Source: Lachnospiraceae bacterium Zagget2 (GTDB lineage: Bacteria; Bacillota; Clostridia; Lachnospirales; Lachnospiraceae). Taken from it: a stretch of 64,000 nt of DNA. Every line of letters begins with the position of its first letter. Within the stretch, counting starts at the first letter, position 1. Positions 51,011-59,327 of the stretch are shown in pieces. The position numbers and the translations under genes are program-made. The notes beneath the pieces were generated by a model that worked only from the letters and a program-made list of their open reading frames with translations, did no database searches and was not told the origin of the DNA. The stretch lies in the NCBI GenBank assembly GCA_001941045.1, contig MSHD01000024.1, forward strand, positions 124,973 through 188,972, in the 5' to 3' direction.

Positions 51011-51814
51011 ATGAAGGCGGCACTGGGACAGATAAATATCATCTGGGAAGATAAAGACGCGAATTTGGGCAGGGTTCGGGCAGCACTGGACGTGCTTGCG
51101 AGTGAGGGAACCGAACTGTTCCTCCTGCCGGAGATGAGCCTGACCGGTTTCTCCATGCACACGGAGCGGACGAAAGAAAGCGGAAGAGAAACCGTGGCGC
51201 GTATGCAGGAGCTGGCCGCGGAATATGGGATCGCCATCGGCGTCGGCTGGGCAAAGGACGCGGGGGAAAAATGTGAGAACCACTATTCGCTCGTCTCGCC
51301 GGAGGGGGAGATTCTGGACTATGCGAAGCTGCATCCTTTCGGCTTTGGCTTTGAACCAAAATTCTTCCGGGGCGGGAATGAGCTTCCCTGCTGCAGCTAC
51401 GGTGGTTTTGAGATCGGCGTGCAGATTTGCTACGACCTGCGCTTCCCGGAGCCGTTCCAGATACTGGCGTGTCAGGCGAGCTTTTTCATCGTTCCAGCAA
51501 ACTGGCCCGCGGTTCGCAGGGAGGCCTGGAACTGTCTTCTGAGAGCCCGGGCGATGGAGACGCAAGCCTATGTGGCCGGTATCAACTGCGCGGGCAAGGT
51601 AGGGAAGCTCTACTATTCCGGTGACAGTGTGCTGTATGACCCGGAGGGAAACGCGCTGCAGGCAAAGGTTCTCGATGTGCCCTGGCCGGAGCGCTGCCCG
51701 GAGGAAAAGCTGCTGCTCTACGAATTCTACGACGATACGAAGAAGTACCGCGAGAGCTTTCCGGTGCGGGCAGATCGGCGGGAGGAACTCTATAGCAGGC
51801 TCTTTCAGGCTTAG
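51011..51814 (+). CDS. Carbon-nitrogen hydrolase (nitrilase family, omega-amidase-like)
   Basis: This 267-residue nitrilase-superfamily amidase has the complete catalytic triad Glu41 (LLPEMSLTGF), Lys106 (YAKLHPF) and Cys140 (VQICYDLRFPE). The pattern resembles Nit2/omega-amidases that hydrolyse 2-oxoglutaramate or 2-oxosuccinamate. It starts 3 bases after the Rpn gene, with GATAGGAGGCTGAGAC upstream. It ends overlapping the convergent ATPase gene by 4 bases. It looks like a housekeeping gene in an otherwise accessory strip. No transaminase is adjacent, so the specific substrate is open. Confidence 0.88.
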   Translation: MKAALGQINIIWEDKDANLGRVRAALDVLASEGTELFLLPEMSLTGFSMHTERTKESGRETVARMQELAAEYGIAIGVGWAKDAGEKCENHYSLVSPEGEILDYAKLHPFGFGFEPKFFRGGNELPCCSYGGFEIGVQICYDLRFPEPFQILACQASFFIVPANWPAVRREAWNCLLRARAMETQAYVAGINCAGKVGKLYYSGDSVLYDPEGNALQAKVLDVPWPERCPEEKLLLYEFYDDTKKYRESFPVRADRREELYSRLFQA

Positions 51815-53037
51815 AACATTTTACATGACGCCATGTGGTCAATCAGGTTAATGTGCCGGATGCCATTGCGCTTTTGCAGTATATAATCCGTTGTCCCTAC
51901 ATACTTGGTATAGTTGTCCCGGATTTCTTCCAGAGGGCGATATTCCCGTTCTTCTGTTTCATGACTGAGCAGGATCGTATAGGCTACCTGCATATAGGAA
52001 TAATCTCCGGCGGGGCTCCGGAAAATGAAATCACATTTTAGCTTGCCGACTCGTCCTACGCTGATGGCATAGTCCAGACTGCGGGCATAGAGATAGACAA
52101 TGTTTTCCAATGCAGGACCATAGTTGATCCGGTTATCCGTGTTCCGGGAGAAATACAGGCTCAGATCAGCCAGATAATATTTTTTCGCGCCGGAAAGAGA
52201 TTTTTTGGACCTCATATCAAAGCGGTTGCATTCGTATAGAATTTTGGCATCCATCAGAGCCTGCACATATTTGGATACCGTAGCCCGGGTAATTCGGATT
52301 CCGTTTTTAATCAGCGCTTCCGTCAGACTTTTGATGCTGGTGGTTGCACCGAAATTATTAATGAGGTAATTTCTTACTGCATCGAAAGCTGCGACATCTT
52401 TGACTTTTACGCGTCGTTTGATGTCTTTTTCAAAAATTTCCTGAATGACACCTGCTACATAGGTTCGTTTTGCCAGATCATCGTCAATGGTAATTGTTCT
52501 GGGAAATCCACCCTCCAAAATATAGCGGTTGAATTCCTCGGTGAGATTGGGACTGACAGGCTTTTGATAAAACTGCTTGATCTGCAGATACTCGTCAAAA
52601 CTCAGTGTGAACAGTTCAAATTCCAGATAACGTCCGGTGAGTTTGGTGACCAATTCGCCGCTGAGCAGGTAAGAATTGGAGCCGGTGATGAAAATGGAGA
52701 ATCCGCCGTCAGTGCGAAAGCCGTTGACGACTTCTTCGAATCCGATCACATTCTGCACCTCATCGATGAACAGATAGTTGCAGCCATTTCTTTTGATATT
52801 GCTCTCAATCAGCGCTTCCAGTTGATCGGCAGTTTTGATTTTTCGGTGCTTTCGGCTGTCGAGGTCGAGATAAATGATATTATCGGGGTTAACACCACGA
52901 GCCAGCAGTTCTTCTGCTATGGTCTCCATCAAACTGGATTTTCCACATCGACGTACACCGGTGATTACCTTGATAATATCCTCAGCATCATAAAAAGGTC
53001 GAATCTTCTGCAGATATTTTTCGCGTTTGAACAGCAT
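51811..53037 (-). CDS. AAA-type ATPase with DUF4143 domain (2)
   Basis: This 408-residue protein has Walker A GVRRCGKS near residue 28, Walker B LFIDEVQ near 90, an ITGSNSYLLSGEL sensor-like stretch near 120, and a winged-helix plus DUF4143 C-terminal region (FQILPVxVK-type nuclease ending is not obvious). The ATG 53037 has AGGAGCGG upstream; the longer open frame to 53157 crosses the promoter and is rejected. A perfect promoter (53070-53098) and an inverted repeat (53099-53145) stand immediately upstream, pointing to tight control. Confidence 0.85.
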   Translation of the reverse strand: MLFKREKYLQKIRPFYDAEDIIKVITGVRRCGKSSLMETIAEELLARGVNPDNIIYLDLDSRKHRKIKTADQLEALIESNIKRNGCNYLFIDEVQNVIGFEEVVNGFRTDGGFSIFITGSNSYLLSGELVTKLTGRYLEFELFTLSFDEYLQIKQFYQKPVSPNLTEEFNRYILEGGFPRTITIDDDLAKRTYVAGVIQEIFEKDIKRRVKVKDVAAFDAVRNYLINNFGATTSIKSLTEALIKNGIRITRATVSKYVQALMDAKILYECNRFDMRSKKSLSGAKKYYLADLSLYFSRNTDNRINYGPALENIVYLYARSLDYAISVGRVGKLKCDFIFRSPAGDYSYMQVAYTILLSHETEEREYRPLEEIRDNYTKYVGTTDYILQKRNGIRHINLIDHMASCKMF

Positions 53038-53069
53038 TTTCGTTCCGCTCCTGTCTGTTGGATGCTTCC

Positions 53070-53098
53070 AGTATACGCATTCCTGATGAAAAATGCAA
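53070..53098 (-). promoter_or_regulatory. Promoter of the second DUF4143 gene
   Basis: On the minus strand TTGCAT (53098-53093) and TATACT (53075-53070) are exactly 17 bases apart, ending 33 bases before the start codon at 53037. The inverted repeat at 53099-53145 abuts the -35 box. Confidence 0.7.
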
Positions 53099-53145
53099 GT
53101 TATCGCATCACTTTTTTGATTTTTAAAAAAATATGATGCGATAAC
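53099..53145. promoter_or_regulatory. Perfect 12-base inverted repeat next to the -35 box
   Basis: GTTATCGCATCA (53099-53110) and TGATGCGATAAC (53134-53145) are exact inverted copies around a 23-base AT-rich centre. The near arm touches the -35 element, so a dimer bound to both arms could loop or block the promoter. Confidence 0.6.
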
Positions 53146-53163
53146 CTGAAATCTCATCCAAGA

Positions 53164-53390
53164 TCACTTTCCGCGAGGATTCATCAGTTCCGGATGTAGG
53201 CTTTTGTCCCACTTGGTAGAGTTGGTAAAGTAAGCGATAACAGCAGCAACCAAAAGCAAGCACGCATAAATAATATAGGCAGCCGTTAGGTTTCCGGTAA
53301 TTTTACTGATAAGTCCATTAACAGCAAAACGGGCAAAACTCGTGCCACCAGGCGGATCGCCTTTGTGATCATGTCCAGACTGTAGCCGGA
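53164..53390 (-). pseudogene. Remnant of an MFS transporter (C-terminal part)
   Basis: Read on the minus strand, the last ~75 codons give FARFAVNGLISKITG, NLTAAYIIYACLLLVAAVIA and STKWDKSLHPELMNPRGK before a TGA at 53166-53164. The tail matches the C-terminus of the carrier at 43160-44464 (STKWNKEVHPELMK). Further upstream the frame decays (GHDHKGDPPGG), and the N-terminal 80% of the gene is missing. It fills the 387-base gap between two DUF4143 genes together with the repeat and promoter above. Confidence 0.75.
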
Positions 53391-53424
53391 GGGTTTTGCC
53401 AGCATCGCATATTCAATTATTCTG

Positions 53425-54726
53425 TTAGATACAGGTTTCATCCAACAAAAAGTCAAGAATATTGATATTCAGCACGCCATTATCATCGTACCATTTTTTG
53501 CGAATGTCGTGACGAACAATTACTTTAGGGAATGAGTCAATAACAAGAGTAAATGGTCTGTTCTCCACCTCTGCTTTTTCTTCCGTAGGAAGTGCATAAG
53601 CAGATTGAATATATGTTTTCTTTCCGCCTTTGGTTGCAATAAAGTCAATCTCTCTCGGAACTTGAACTGTTCGTCCCTTATCATCTTTTCCATTTCCATA
53701 GACAATTCCAATGTCTACTGAATAGCCACGAATCACCAGTTCGTTATAAATGATATTCTCCATTATATGTGTCATTTCCTGCTGACGAAAACCTATACGA
53801 GCGTTACGAAGTCCAATATCCTCGCAGTAATATTTGTTAGGATAATCAAAATAACTCTTTCCCTTAACATCAAAGCGCTTACACTCACTGAATAAGAAAG
53901 CATCCTCAAGATGATTCATGTATGCTTTCACCGTATTATTGGCAACCGTGTTTTCATTGATTCGTTTTTGCTTCGTGTTTAGAGTATTTGCAACTCTGGT
54001 GGGGTTGGTTAAAGAACCGATAGAGGAACAAAGCAAGTCTAAAATATCCGACAGTACATCTTCGTGCTTTATTTTTTTGCGCTCCACAATATCTTTGATA
54101 TAGACCTCGGTAAACAAATCCTTCAGGTATTTCATTTTTGCTTCATCATTTGGTCGTGAAAGGACAAGCGGCATTCCACCAAAGAAAGCAAAGTTGTCAA
54201 ACGCATCCTGCTTGTCCCCACCAACCACACTATAATATTCTGCAAAGCTAAGTGGATGAACATGAATCTCATCGCTACGCCCACGAAATTCAGTAAAAAT
54301 ATCATTCGACAACATTTTAGAATTGCTACCGGTAACATATACATCTAAATTGCGCATGGACTTTAAGTCATTAAGAGCATCATAAAAAGTGATTTTTTTG
54401 CCATCAGCGTTATATGGGTTCGATACTTCATCTGACATCTGAATTTCATCCACAAAAAGATAGAACTGATCGTCCGATTGCTCTACTTGACTACGGACAT
54501 ACTGTGCCATCACCAAAGGGTTACGGTACTGAATATCTTTTGCCAGATCTAATGCAATCGTGATGATGTGATCCGCTGGAACCCCCTGTGACAGAAGGTG
54601 TTTACGAAATAATTCAAAGAGCAGATAAGATTTCCCGCAACGGCGAATACCGGTGATTACCTTTACCTGTCCATCCCACATATATGAAATAATTTGATTC
54701 AAATAACGATCACGGCTGATTTCCAT
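53425..54726 (-). CDS. AAA-type ATPase with DUF4143 domain (3)
   Basis: This 433-residue protein has Walker A GIRRCGKS near residue 28, Walker B YLFVDEIQ near 93, a YVTGSNSKMLSND stretch near 130, and a DUF4143 C-terminal half whose last part (VPREIDFIATKGGKKTYIQSAY) looks like a PD-(D/E)XK core. It is AT-richer than the catabolic genes, pointing to separate acquisition. GGAGG before the ATG 54726 fixes the start. Two near-identical repeats flank its promoter (see 54736-54834). Confidence 0.87.
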   Translation of the reverse strand: MEISRDRYLNQIISYMWDGQVKVITGIRRCGKSYLLFELFRKHLLSQGVPADHIITIALDLAKDIQYRNPLVMAQYVRSQVEQSDDQFYLFVDEIQMSDEVSNPYNADGKKITFYDALNDLKSMRNLDVYVTGSNSKMLSNDIFTEFRGRSDEIHVHPLSFAEYYSVVGGDKQDAFDNFAFFGGMPLVLSRPNDEAKMKYLKDLFTEVYIKDIVERKKIKHEDVLSDILDLLCSSIGSLTNPTRVANTLNTKQKRINENTVANNTVKAYMNHLEDAFLFSECKRFDVKGKSYFDYPNKYYCEDIGLRNARIGFRQQEMTHIMENIIYNELVIRGYSVDIGIVYGNGKDDKGRTVQVPREIDFIATKGGKKTYIQSAYALPTEEKAEVENRPFTLVIDSFPKVIVRHDIRKKWYDDNGVLNINILDFLLDETCI

Positions 54727-54735
54727 AAAAACCTC

Positions 54736-54834
54736 CATTGAAAACTTGTTTGATTTATCATACTACTTTTCAATAGAAATTATACATCCTCAAAAGATGA
54801 AAATCAAGCATCCCATTGAGAACTTGTTTGATTT
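54736..54834. promoter_or_regulatory. Promoter flanked by two copies of a 21-base repeat (operator pair)
   Basis: On the minus strand TTGATT (54807-54802) and TATAAT (54784-54779) are 17 bases apart, a strong promoter for the DUF4143 gene at 54726. The 21 bases at 54736-54756 (containing GAAAACTTGTTTGATTT) recur at 54814-54834 with one change. One copy lies between the -10 box and the start codon, next to the ribosome site, and the other just upstream of the -35 box, 78 bases apart. That is the arrangement of a repression loop. Confidence 0.7.
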
Positions 54835-54945
54835 GTGAGTAAAGTTTTCAATGAAATCATTGGACAAATCGTCTGTATTCATTTTTACGAAACATAGATA
54901 TCCTCTTTTTTTGTCAATTCACTCTCAATTCCGGTTCAATGTGAT

Positions 54946-55191
54946 TCAGCCTCCGCTTTTATAAACTGATATTGCTCGAAAACGATACCACACCGGTATC
55001 AACTCAGCAAGCAGATTATAGAGGCGGGAGGGGAAGTTCAGAGACTCCTCCCTGGAAGTGACGCCGGACAAAACCAGCGCGGTATCCAGACCGGATTCAA
55101 TTTCTGTTACCCCTGGCAACAGGTGATTCCCATGGTAGATCACGCCGTCCATGTCGCAGATAAAGCCTTTTTTCTGTAATAATTCTTTCAT
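54946..55191 (-). pseudogene. HAD-family (NagD-like) phosphatase gene with internal deletion
   Basis: The 81-residue frame begins MKELLQKKGFICDMDGVIYHG, the DxD nucleophile end of a NagD-type phosphatase. After about 28 residues it jumps to EIESGLDTALVLSGVTSREE, which belongs near residue 210 of the ~265-residue family. The middle ~180 residues are gone in frame. GGGAGGAAT precedes the ATG at 55191, so a short product could be made, but the acid/base and cap regions are missing, so it cannot be a working enzyme. Confidence 0.75.
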
Positions 55192-55332
55192 ATTCCTCCC
55201 CAAAACAAAAAGATTCGTTTCTTTATCTTCATACTTTTTTGTAAAATCTGAAAGCGGAGAAATGTAAAATCAAGGTAAAATATTTTGCATTCTATAAATT
55301 TCTACGCTTGCAGGAACGAAAACGGCAGGCAG

Positions 55333-55363
55333 AAAAAAGAGCTGTAGTTTCGCGCTACAACTC
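55333..55363 (-). terminator. Terminator of the macro-domain/sirtuin gene pair
   Basis: On the minus strand GAGTTGTAG pairs with CTACAGCTC (one mismatch) around a short loop, followed by TTTTTT (55338-55333). The TAG stop of the sirtuin remnant lies inside the stem. Confidence 0.7.
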
Positions 55364-55813
55364 CTTTATTTTACACAGCACCTGTGCGATATCGTCATCG
55401 ATGCAGATGGACTGCTTCCTGATCTCCTGCGGGCACATGGATTCTCCCTTGTTGATGCAGGCGTATACGGCTTTCGGGTTTCTCGCCGTCATCTGCCAGA
55501 AAGGGTATTTGATGATGACCGGCGTATTCGCCCCCACGCCCGCCTCATAGCGGTTGACCAGGATGTGCCGCGACCACCAGGCCCAGTATTCCTCCAGGGT
55601 GTCAAAGGGATAGAAACCGCCGGAATACATGTCCGTGATGCCGTATTTCTGATGAAAATCGGCGAAGGTCTTTTCAAAGCGCTCGCCGCTGTAGCTCATG
55701 CCCGCGGAGGCGGAAAGCCCGGCTCCCGCGCCGATGACGATGGCGTCCGCCGTATCCAGCTCCTCCTTCAGGTACCGGATTTTATCTGCCGCTGCGGTAT
55801 ACAGAGGCGTCAC
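55355..55813 (-). pseudogene. SirTM-type sirtuin gene with internal deletion
   Basis: The N-terminal part, ADAIVIGAGAGLSASAGMSY, is the NAD-binding loop of macro-linked sirtuins (SirTM). After NRYEAGVG the frame jumps to NTPVIIKYPFWQMTARNPKA, which in the copy at 63717 is followed by the last 50 residues of the protein. The central ~100-130 residues, including the catalytic His and zinc region, are missing. I take GTG 55813 as the start, 13 bases after the macro-domain gene. SirTM and macrodomain proteins normally work as writer and eraser of ADP-ribose on a lipoyl-carrier protein; here the writer is broken. Confidence 0.78.
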
Positions 55814-55826
55814 TTTGCTGACCCTT

Positions 55827-56600
55827 TCACCGGAGAAGCTTCCGGTAGATCTGTAAATCGATGTCTTTAAAGACATTGAAAATCACCTCGATTTCGCTGT
55901 TCGTCTGCTCTTTATATTCCTTCACGGTGCGGACCGCGATCTGTGCCGCTCTGTCATTCGGAGAATGAAATTCCCCGGTGGAGATGCAGCAGAACGCGAC
56001 GCTTTTAACATGGTTCTGCTCCGCGAGCGTGAGGCAGGAGCGGTAGCAGGAGGCGAGCAGCTCCCGGTCTGCTTCCGTCAGCCGTCCCCGGATGATGGGG
56101 CCGACGGTGTGCAGCACATAGTCGCAGGGCAGATTGAAGGCGGGCGTGATTTTGGCCTTGCCGGTTTCTTCCTCCTGCCCCTGCCGCTCCATCAGTTCTG
56201 CGCAGGCGGCGCGGAGCTGAATCCCCGCATAGGTGTGGATAGCGTTGTCAATGCAGCCGTGGTTGGGGCAGAAGCAGCCCAGCATCTGCGAGTTGGCGGC
56301 GTTCACAATCGCCGCGCAGCGCAGCGTGGTAATGTCGCCCTGCCAGAGGTAGACGCCCTCCTGCATCGGCGTCAGATCGGAAGGCTCTGTAATGCCCTTT
56401 CGCCTGGTTTCTTCCTGCAAATAGGCGTCCTGCACTTTCAGAAATTCCCCGCTGACCGGCCGCGGCATGCGCACGTTGAACAGCGCCCGCAGGAGCCGTT
56501 TCTGCTGCTGCATATCGGACGGGATTTCCATCTCCTGATAGCGGGGCTCTTCCGCGAGAAGCGCCCGGATCAGATAAATTCTGAGTTCGTCCTGTGTCAT
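55827..56600 (-). CDS. Macro-domain protein-ADP-ribose hydrolase
   Basis: This 257-residue macrodomain protein of the zinc-containing type is linked to SirTM sirtuins. Its ADP-ribose-binding elements are DITTLRCAAIVNAANSQMLGCF near residue 90-110, a zinc-ligand-like CPNHGCIDNAIHTYAG, and ISTGEFHSPNDRAAQIAV near 205. It removes ADP-ribose placed by the sirtuin. The sirtuin gene that follows is internally deleted, so in this locus the eraser has outlived its writer. No GcvH-like or lipoate-ligase gene, usual operon partners, is present. Confidence 0.88.
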   Translation of the reverse strand: MTQDELRIYLIRALLAEEPRYQEMEIPSDMQQQKRLLRALFNVRMPRPVSGEFLKVQDAYLQEETRRKGITEPSDLTPMQEGVYLWQGDITTLRCAAIVNAANSQMLGCFCPNHGCIDNAIHTYAGIQLRAACAELMERQGQEEETGKAKITPAFNLPCDYVLHTVGPIIRGRLTEADRELLASCYRSCLTLAEQNHVKSVAFCCISTGEFHSPNDRAAQIAVRTVKEYKEQTNSEIEVIFNVFKDIDLQIYRKLLR

Positions 56601-56603
56601 GGC

Positions 56604-56696
56604 CTATCCTCTTTTCTCAATCGCCTGTTCCGGGCAGAGCTCCGCACAGCGCCCGCAGTGCAGACAGCGGCTCTGGTCGATGACCGTTGGTTTGGT
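56604..56696 (-). pseudogene. Remnant of a [4Fe-4S] ferredoxin C-terminus
   Basis: On the minus strand these bases read TKPTVIDQSRCLHCGRCAEL followed by CPEQAIEKRG and a stop. The CxxCxxCxxxCP motif is that of a bacterial ferredoxin. There is no start codon or upstream frame, so only the 3' end of a flavodoxin/ferredoxin-type gene survives. Confidence 0.7.
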
Positions 56697-56709
56697 GGAA
56701 ATTTATCAA

Positions 56710-56863
56710 TCAGCCGATGAGCCAGGCAGCCACTTCATCGGCGGCCTTCAGGGCGTCAGCGTTCTCCATGACGGAACCGGGAACGTTGGCATTGCCGGCC
56801 ACATAGGCCATGTAATCCCGGAAGCCGGCGTTTGCTTGCGTTGATGATGAGTACTTTCTTCAT
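56710..56863 (-). pseudogene. Remnant of an NADPH:FMN reductase/flavodoxin gene
   Basis: From ATG 56863 (ribosome site AAGGAGG) the minus strand reads MKKVLIINASKR, the first strand of a flavodoxin-like reductase. Then a frame change leads to DYMAYVAGNANVPG and ENADALKAADEVAAWLIG before the stop, the last helix of such a protein. The centre is deleted. It lies divergent to an HxlR gene, the usual partner of this reductase class. The rest of the 494-base gap up to 57094 is promoter sequence. Confidence 0.7.
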
Positions 56864-56985
56864 GATGTTTACCTCCTTGCGATTCCCTGTACGGGTTTTC
56901 TCTTTTGTTGGCTCTATCGTATCAGCAATTTTCCGCCCTGTGAAGTACGCACAAAATTGTGGTATAGTTACCGGCAGGAAACCAC

Positions 56986-57028
56986 TTGCATTTCCCTACT
57001 GTTGACCATATAATAAATCTGTACAGAT
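56986..57028 (+). promoter_or_regulatory. Promoter and palindromic operator of the HxlR gene
   Basis: TTGCAT (56986-56991) and TATAAT (57009-57014) are 17 bases apart. A perfect 12-base palindrome, ATCTGTACAGAT (57017-57028), lies at the expected transcription start, fitting autoregulation by the encoded winged-helix protein. Confidence 0.65.
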
Positions 57029-57094
57029 ATTTTGTAAAGTAAGCATAATTTTGCACTGTAGTCACTAAAAAGAAACTATAAGGAGGAACTTACC

Positions 57095-57460
57095 ATGGAA
57101 ACAGCGAAAGACATACAGGCAAAACCGGCGAAGGATCTGCCGGCCTGTCCGGTGGAGACAACCCTGACTCTGATCAGCGATAAGTGGAAGATACTGATTC
57201 TCCGCGACCTGATGCCGGGGACAAAGCGCTTTGGAGAACTGAAAAAATCTATCGGCCACGTTTCCCAGAAGGTGCTGACGGCGCAGCTGCGGCAGATGGA
57301 GGAGAGTGGCCTTGTGATCCGCACTGTATTTCCCGAAGTGCCGCCTCATGTGGAATACACACTGACCGATCTGGGCTACAGCCTGAAACCGATCCTCGAC
57401 GCCATGTGGGACTGGGGAGAGAACTACAAAGCGCAGAATGGACAGTCTGATAAAGTTTGA
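57095..57460 (+). CDS. HxlR-family transcriptional regulator
   Basis: This 121-residue winged-helix protein has the HxlR signature: a conserved N-terminal Cys in ACPVETTLTLISDKWKILIL near residue 18-37, then RFGELKKSIGHVSQKVLTAQLRQME. The N-terminal Cys is often redox- or electrophile-sensing in this family. ATAAGGAGG precedes the ATG. Its former target, the divergent flavodoxin-like reductase, is now a remnant, so it may be orphaned. The next genes converge on it. Confidence 0.88.
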   Translation: METAKDIQAKPAKDLPACPVETTLTLISDKWKILILRDLMPGTKRFGELKKSIGHVSQKVLTAQLRQMEESGLVIRTVFPEVPPHVEYTLTDLGYSLKPILDAMWDWGENYKAQNGQSDKV

Positions 57461-57473
57461 AAGCACCTCTCAG

Positions 57474-58337
57474 TCACGACAGGTAGTGTACCGGATTGAT
57501 ATTTTCCCGCTGTACACCGCGTTTATATACTATTTCAGGATAACCAAAGCCAACAACGACTCCAAGATAGTGACTTTCCGGAATGTGAAGCATTTTCCGC
57601 GCTTCGGGTATATTATCAAATACACCGACAGTATATGTCATCATGTTTACTCCGAGTCCTCTTGAAGCACACAATAATTCAAAATATGCTGTTATAATAT
57701 CGCAATCAATACAGCAATCTTTTGCCCAACAATCGTTTGAAATTTCCTGATGTGCAATAAAGAGGTGCGGCGCGGTACAGAAAAGCTGGTCTCCGGGCCG
57801 CAGGTATTCTTCGGATTGCTCCATGATGCTATAATATTCTGCTCCAATATTATAGCCGTAAATCCCCTGCCTGGCCTGTTCTTCCATTTTCGTATGGACA
57901 ACATCCCATATGGCTCGCGTCATCCTGATATCGTCTACAATGGTAAACTCTACCATTTGAGCGTTACCGCCAGTCGGCGCATTCTGCAGGGAATGGACAA
58001 GCCCTTCGATAACAGAATGGTCAACATTCTGTTGGATGTAACGCCTGCAGGATCTGCGATTTGCCACTAAGGCATCCATCTGTTCTGAAATACTTTTATC
58101 CGGTGGTGGTAAAGAGTCTTTGGGGTCTTTTTCAAATATTGAGATAGCGGCCGTGGGACATACAGCCAGGCAATGCTGGCAACGCCAGCATCCACCCCAG
58201 CCATATTCTTCAAAATCCTTCATATAGGGACGATTATCGTCTCCCAATTGCAGAACCATTCCGGCACAGACATTTACACAATTCCCACAACCGATACATT
58301 TGGCAGGATCTACCGAAAAGAAGGTCTCGTCTTTCAT
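57474..58337 (-). CDS. Ferredoxin-nitroreductase fusion (1)
   Basis: This 287-residue protein has an N-terminal 2[4Fe-4S] ferredoxin domain (C14/C17/C20/C24 and C50/C53/C56/C60), followed from about 85 by a nitroreductase-fold FMN domain starting ANRRSCRRYIQQNV. Such fusions reduce nitro, quinone or alkene substrates using ferredoxin electrons without a pyridine nucleotide. Near-identical architecture is encoded next door (58375-59304), so the pair are paralogues and could form a heterodimer, as nitroreductase-fold proteins are dimeric. AAAGGATAAAAATT precedes the ATG. Confidence 0.87.
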   Translation of the reverse strand: MKDETFFSVDPAKCIGCGNCVNVCAGMVLQLGDDNRPYMKDFEEYGWGGCWRCQHCLAVCPTAAISIFEKDPKDSLPPPDKSISEQMDALVANRRSCRRYIQQNVDHSVIEGLVHSLQNAPTGGNAQMVEFTIVDDIRMTRAIWDVVHTKMEEQARQGIYGYNIGAEYYSIMEQSEEYLRPGDQLFCTAPHLFIAHQEISNDCWAKDCCIDCDIITAYFELLCASRGLGVNMMTYTVGVFDNIPEARKMLHIPESHYLGVVVGFGYPEIVYKRGVQRENINPVHYLS

Positions 58338-58374
58338 AATTTTTATCCTTTCACAATATGGTATACGTCAATAA

Positions 58375-59304
58375 TTAATCCAAAGATTCGTCCGGGGCGA
58401 AGTGGCCACCAACACGCCCGTAAGTATCAATGTAACCATAGTGGACTTCGTGAACCGCACTGCCGTCTTCCCGCTGTACGCCACGTTTATATGTTATTTC
58501 CGGATAACCAAAGCCAACTACCAGGCCAAAAACGTGATTTCGGGGGATTCCCAGAATATCATACGATTCAGGGATCATCTCAAATACACCGACAGGAGTT
58601 GACATGATTACAGCGCCTAAACCATGTGCTGCACACAGAAGCTCAAAATACGCTGTGGTTACAGCACATTCCAAAGCTTTGTCGCTTCCCCAGACGCTTC
58701 CCTCGGGAACCTCCTGATGTGCAATGAACAGATTGGGCGCCGAGCAAAACAGAAGATCGTCAGGCCGAACCGTTTTCTCAGACTCTTTCAGGAAACTGTA
58801 AAAACTGGAACTCAAAATGGACGGTAGTTTTCCGGCTGCAGCATTTTCCTCCATCTTCGTGTAGACAACGTCATGGAGCTGTTTCATTACAAGCGGATCC
58901 GTCACAACTGTGTACTCTACACCCTGCCGATTCCCTCCGGTCGGAACATTTCCCATTATCCGCATTAATTGTTGTACCAGCGCCTGGTCTACTGGCTTAT
59001 CGATATATCTTCTGCAGGATCTTCTTGTCAAAATAAGAGCATCCATCAAATCTGCGATTTCTCTTCCAGGAGGCGTGGCGCAAAGGTCCGGATCTTTTCC
59101 ATTGATTGAAATGGCCCCCTTTGGGCATACCGCCATGCAATGCTGGCACCCCCAGCATCCTCGCCCATTCCAGGCATCATTATCTGCAATTTCCACTTTG
59201 CCATTTGCGTTGATATGCAACATGAGACCTTCGCACACTTTCGTGCAGAGGCCGCAGCCAACACACTTTTCTTCATCCAGTCTGAATTGAGGATCAATAC
59301 CCAT
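58375..59304 (-). CDS. Ferredoxin-nitroreductase fusion (2)
   Basis: This 309-residue paralogue of the preceding gene product has ferredoxin cysteines in CVGCGLCTKVC and CWGCQHCMAVC, then the FMN domain from about 90 (LTRRSCRRYIDKPV). The start ATG 59304 is chosen because GGAAG is 5 bases upstream; ATG 59325 lacks a ribosome site. The C-terminal VVGFGYPEITYKRGVQRE motif is shared with copy 1. It sits directly behind the deaminase gene, so deamination and reduction may act on the same substrate. Confidence 0.87.
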   Translation of the reverse strand: MGIDPQFRLDEEKCVGCGLCTKVCEGLMLHINANGKVEIADNDAWNGRGCWGCQHCMAVCPKGAISINGKDPDLCATPPGREIADLMDALILTRRSCRRYIDKPVDQALVQQLMRIMGNVPTGGNRQGVEYTVVTDPLVMKQLHDVVYTKMEENAAAGKLPSILSSSFYSFLKESEKTVRPDDLLFCSAPNLFIAHQEVPEGSVWGSDKALECAVTTAYFELLCAAHGLGAVIMSTPVGVFEMIPESYDILGIPRNHVFGLVVGFGYPEITYKRGVQREDGSAVHEVHYGYIDTYGRVGGHFAPDESLD

Positions 59305-59327
59305 ATAAACACTTCCTTTCGACATCT

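Noticed and set aside
51811..54726. Insertion sequence or transposon flanked by the 53-55 kb repeats
   Set aside because: No transposase of a known IS family, no target-site duplication, and the repeats are positioned like operators around promoters.
56864..57094. Riboswitch or tRNA in the larger intergenic gaps (also checked 14765-15116, 49746-50113, 53038-53424)
   Set aside because: No cloverleaf, T-loop or known riboswitch core could be seen; these gaps are accounted for by promoters, palindromes, terminators and gene remnants.
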